Of a DNA stretch of 21,829 nucleotides, positions 20,349 to 21,829 are shown in pieces; within the stretch, counting starts at the first letter, position 1, and every line of letters begins with the position of its first letter. The position numbers were made by a program, and so were the translations under genes. The stretch comes from Isoetes engelmannii (Eukaryota > Streptophyta > Lycopodiopsida > Isoetales > Isoetaceae), in the NCBI GenBank assembly GCA_011763485.2, contig JAANSK020264161.1, forward strand, positions 1 through 21,829. The letters are read 5' to 3'. The notes under the pieces were generated by a model, which saw only the letters and a list, made by a program, of their open reading frames with translations, searched no databases and was not told where the DNA came from.

Positions 20349-20400
20349 TAGCAAATGAGATAACATTTTAGATTCTGTGTATTGGTATTGGAAGACTTAC
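19670..20400 (+). repeat. Dispersed repeat, copy 2, enlarged by tandem duplications
   Basis: Colinear with 11326-11780 through the same four landmarks (ACACCGGGTATATTTTC, GGGGCATATTCCAAT, GGTCAGTTCTGAAA and AGCAAATGAGATAACATTTT). Inside it are three units of 56-58 bp starting at 19678, 19734 and 19792 (CACC-GTATATTT then TACTAGAGAGTATGTA), two units of 92 bp at 19893 and 19985 (ATCATCACC-T-ATGTAAAATG), and two units of 34 bp at 20085 and 20119 (GTGAAC then TTACACATAG). It also has a 13-A run near 20220 and a 32-A run at 20314-20345. Confidence 0.7.
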
Positions 20401-21829
20401 AATATCATAATCGGGCCGCCTTTCTTTCCGGCGGTGCATTCTCATGCGCCTACATCTACTACTCCGTTCAAGAAATACCAAGGTTTGATAGGATTTGTCC
20501 GACTAATTCTCAAAATTCACACGTATGGAAAAAAGTAGATGGATGTGGTCCTGTCTAACTTTTTAACGATGTAGGAAATTTGAAGGGAATAAATTCTTTT
20601 GCCATAAAAATAACTTACCACTATTTTATTTGTCGGATTCCCCATGAGACTCGGTTTCCCCCCTTTTTTCTTTTTCTTTTTTTAGGTTATAGGTTTTAGA
20701 GATGGAAAGCCTAAAGCTAAAGGCTTTCTCTTTTAGGTTTAGATTTAGGTTTAGGTTCAGATTAAGGCAACGGTAAGGTGGGTTAGGCAGTTAGGAGCGA
20801 AGCAGCAGCAAGCAGCATTGATGGAAGCGGACAAGGCAAGGCATGCAAGTAATATTTTGTTGCAGGCACAAGCAGAGCAGACTAAATCACATAATGGGTA
20901 TGGCATTTCAAGTTTTATGGTGTGGCTGAGCTAGATATGAATCCAACTAGGAGCCATTTTGGATGCCAGCATTGTATAAAGGCATCATCTAGCTTGCATT
21001 TTCTGATGTTAGCTAGCTGTTGTTTTTACATAGTGATGGCATGCTTTGTTTACTTCAAAAACCTGATACACCATTTGCTAATATAAATATGTATAAACAT
21101 CAGTACTCAATCTAGCTTGTACATCTACTAGTTCTAATAGACCTACATCAACATAATAAGAAGCAGCACTATTACATCTTACTACACCCCTGCTACCACG
21201 AATTTTACACCCCTTCTACCACAGATTTCAGAAAGCATAACTCTATATCAATACTCTTACCTTACTAAGAAAATTCCCCAACCAAACCCTGGCACAATCT
21301 AGCTATAAGCATGGACAATGACCGCAGAACAAACTGCACTTGAGTACAAAATCGATTCTGAAAATCGATGAGACCAAACAGAAAAGGCTTGGAGATCAGT
21401 ACTATTAGATGTTGCTTGTCATGTTCCAAACAAGCAGCCATTTGAACCAAATACCAAATGCGTAAAAACTGCCATTTAAACTAAAAAGGAATGAAAGAAA
21501 TTACAGCTATTTATAGGTGTAGGTTTTTGCTGGCACAGAAGGGAATGCAAAGCCAAAATGATCTTACCATGCAATGAATATAAGAGGATCTGTTAGGCCC
21601 TGCAGAACATAGACTATGTAAGCTGCTATATATATTAATGTGAATTTTATAGGTGCATCAACCATGCCACATGTATTTTAAATCTAGCAAGATCTATCAT
21701 TTTGAAATGTTGATCTTGCTGATTTCTAATTTGTATGAAATTTGCGTGTTCATTTTATTATTATAAAAAATTGTAGGGAAATTTACCAAAATAACCCTAA
21801 TTTTTTATGTATTCCCCAAAAAGCCCTTT
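20401..21829. other. Intergenic region at the right end
   Basis: No gene is supported. About 20678-20760 holds TTTAGGTTTAGATTTAGG-like runs, too irregular for a telomere array. A small hairpin (AAAGCC/GGCTTT, about 20706-20727) lies in it. At 21184 and 21207 two 23-bp units read ACACCCC-T-CTACCAC. The last 60 bases are A/T-rich (ACCAAAATAACCC), resembling the ends of some plant repeats, but the window stops before this can be judged. Confidence 0.45.

Noticed and set aside
20678-20770. Interstitial telomere array of plant type (TTTAGGG)n
   Set aside because: The motif is mostly TTTAGG with irregular spacing and no run of perfect TTTAGGG units, so it is only telomere-like by composition.
1-21829. 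tRNA or rRNA genes
   Set aside because: I found no T-loop (GTTCGA-type) paired with A-box sequence at tRNA spacing, and no rRNA core motif on either strand. A covariance-model scan would be decisive.

Overview
This is nuclear DNA from a land plant. Both intact genes are split by short GT-AG introns and encode plant-type proteins: a short-chain acyl-CoA oxidase of the ACX4 type and a methionine-R-sulfoxide reductase (MsrB). The rest is AT-rich intergenic DNA with homopolymer runs, foldback elements and a dead LINE. The proteins look clearly diverged from the Arabidopsis versions I remember, so a non-flowering plant (fern, lycophyte or bryophyte) is plausible, but I cannot settle the species. 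There is no prokaryotic or organellar gene organisation.

Layout. 1-2540 is intergenic, with a GC-rich, coding-like but broken block at about 840-1790 that ends in C and A runs. 2621-5491 (+) is the ACX4-type gene in 13 exons (454 aa). 5525-7600 is intergenic. Its last part, just upstream of the next gene, holds 44-bp tandem repeats, a degenerate purine/T-rich repeat array and a near-perfect 29-bp inverted repeat flanked by TA. 7689-8590 (+) is MsrB in 3 exons (139 aa). 9605-10255 (+) is a GC-rich, 5'-truncated LINE reverse-transcriptase remnant with three in-frame stops; a (CCATT)n microsatellite lies 220 bp beyond it. From 10.5 kb to the end I find no convincing gene. That half holds repeats: two diverged copies of one dispersed repeat (about 11.33-11.78 and 19.67-20.40 kb), a foldback element (12.59-12.81 kb), a possible LTR fragment (13.5-13.95 kb), and many two- or three-copy tandem duplications with unrelated periods (21 to about 374 bp).

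Function. The two genes do not form a pathway. ACX4 performs the first, H2O2-producing step of peroxisomal beta-oxidation on short acyl chains. MsrB repairs oxidised methionine, here probably in the cytosol. Both concern redox chemistry, but their adjacency may be chance.

The most interesting observation is in ACX4. The C-terminal SRL-type peroxisomal signal (PTS1) known from Arabidopsis ACX4 is absent, and the protein ends SRKR. The first small exon instead encodes RIAKLGQQL at residues 9-17, which fits the consensus for the N-terminal signal PTS2. This suggests the enzyme has changed its peroxisomal import route.
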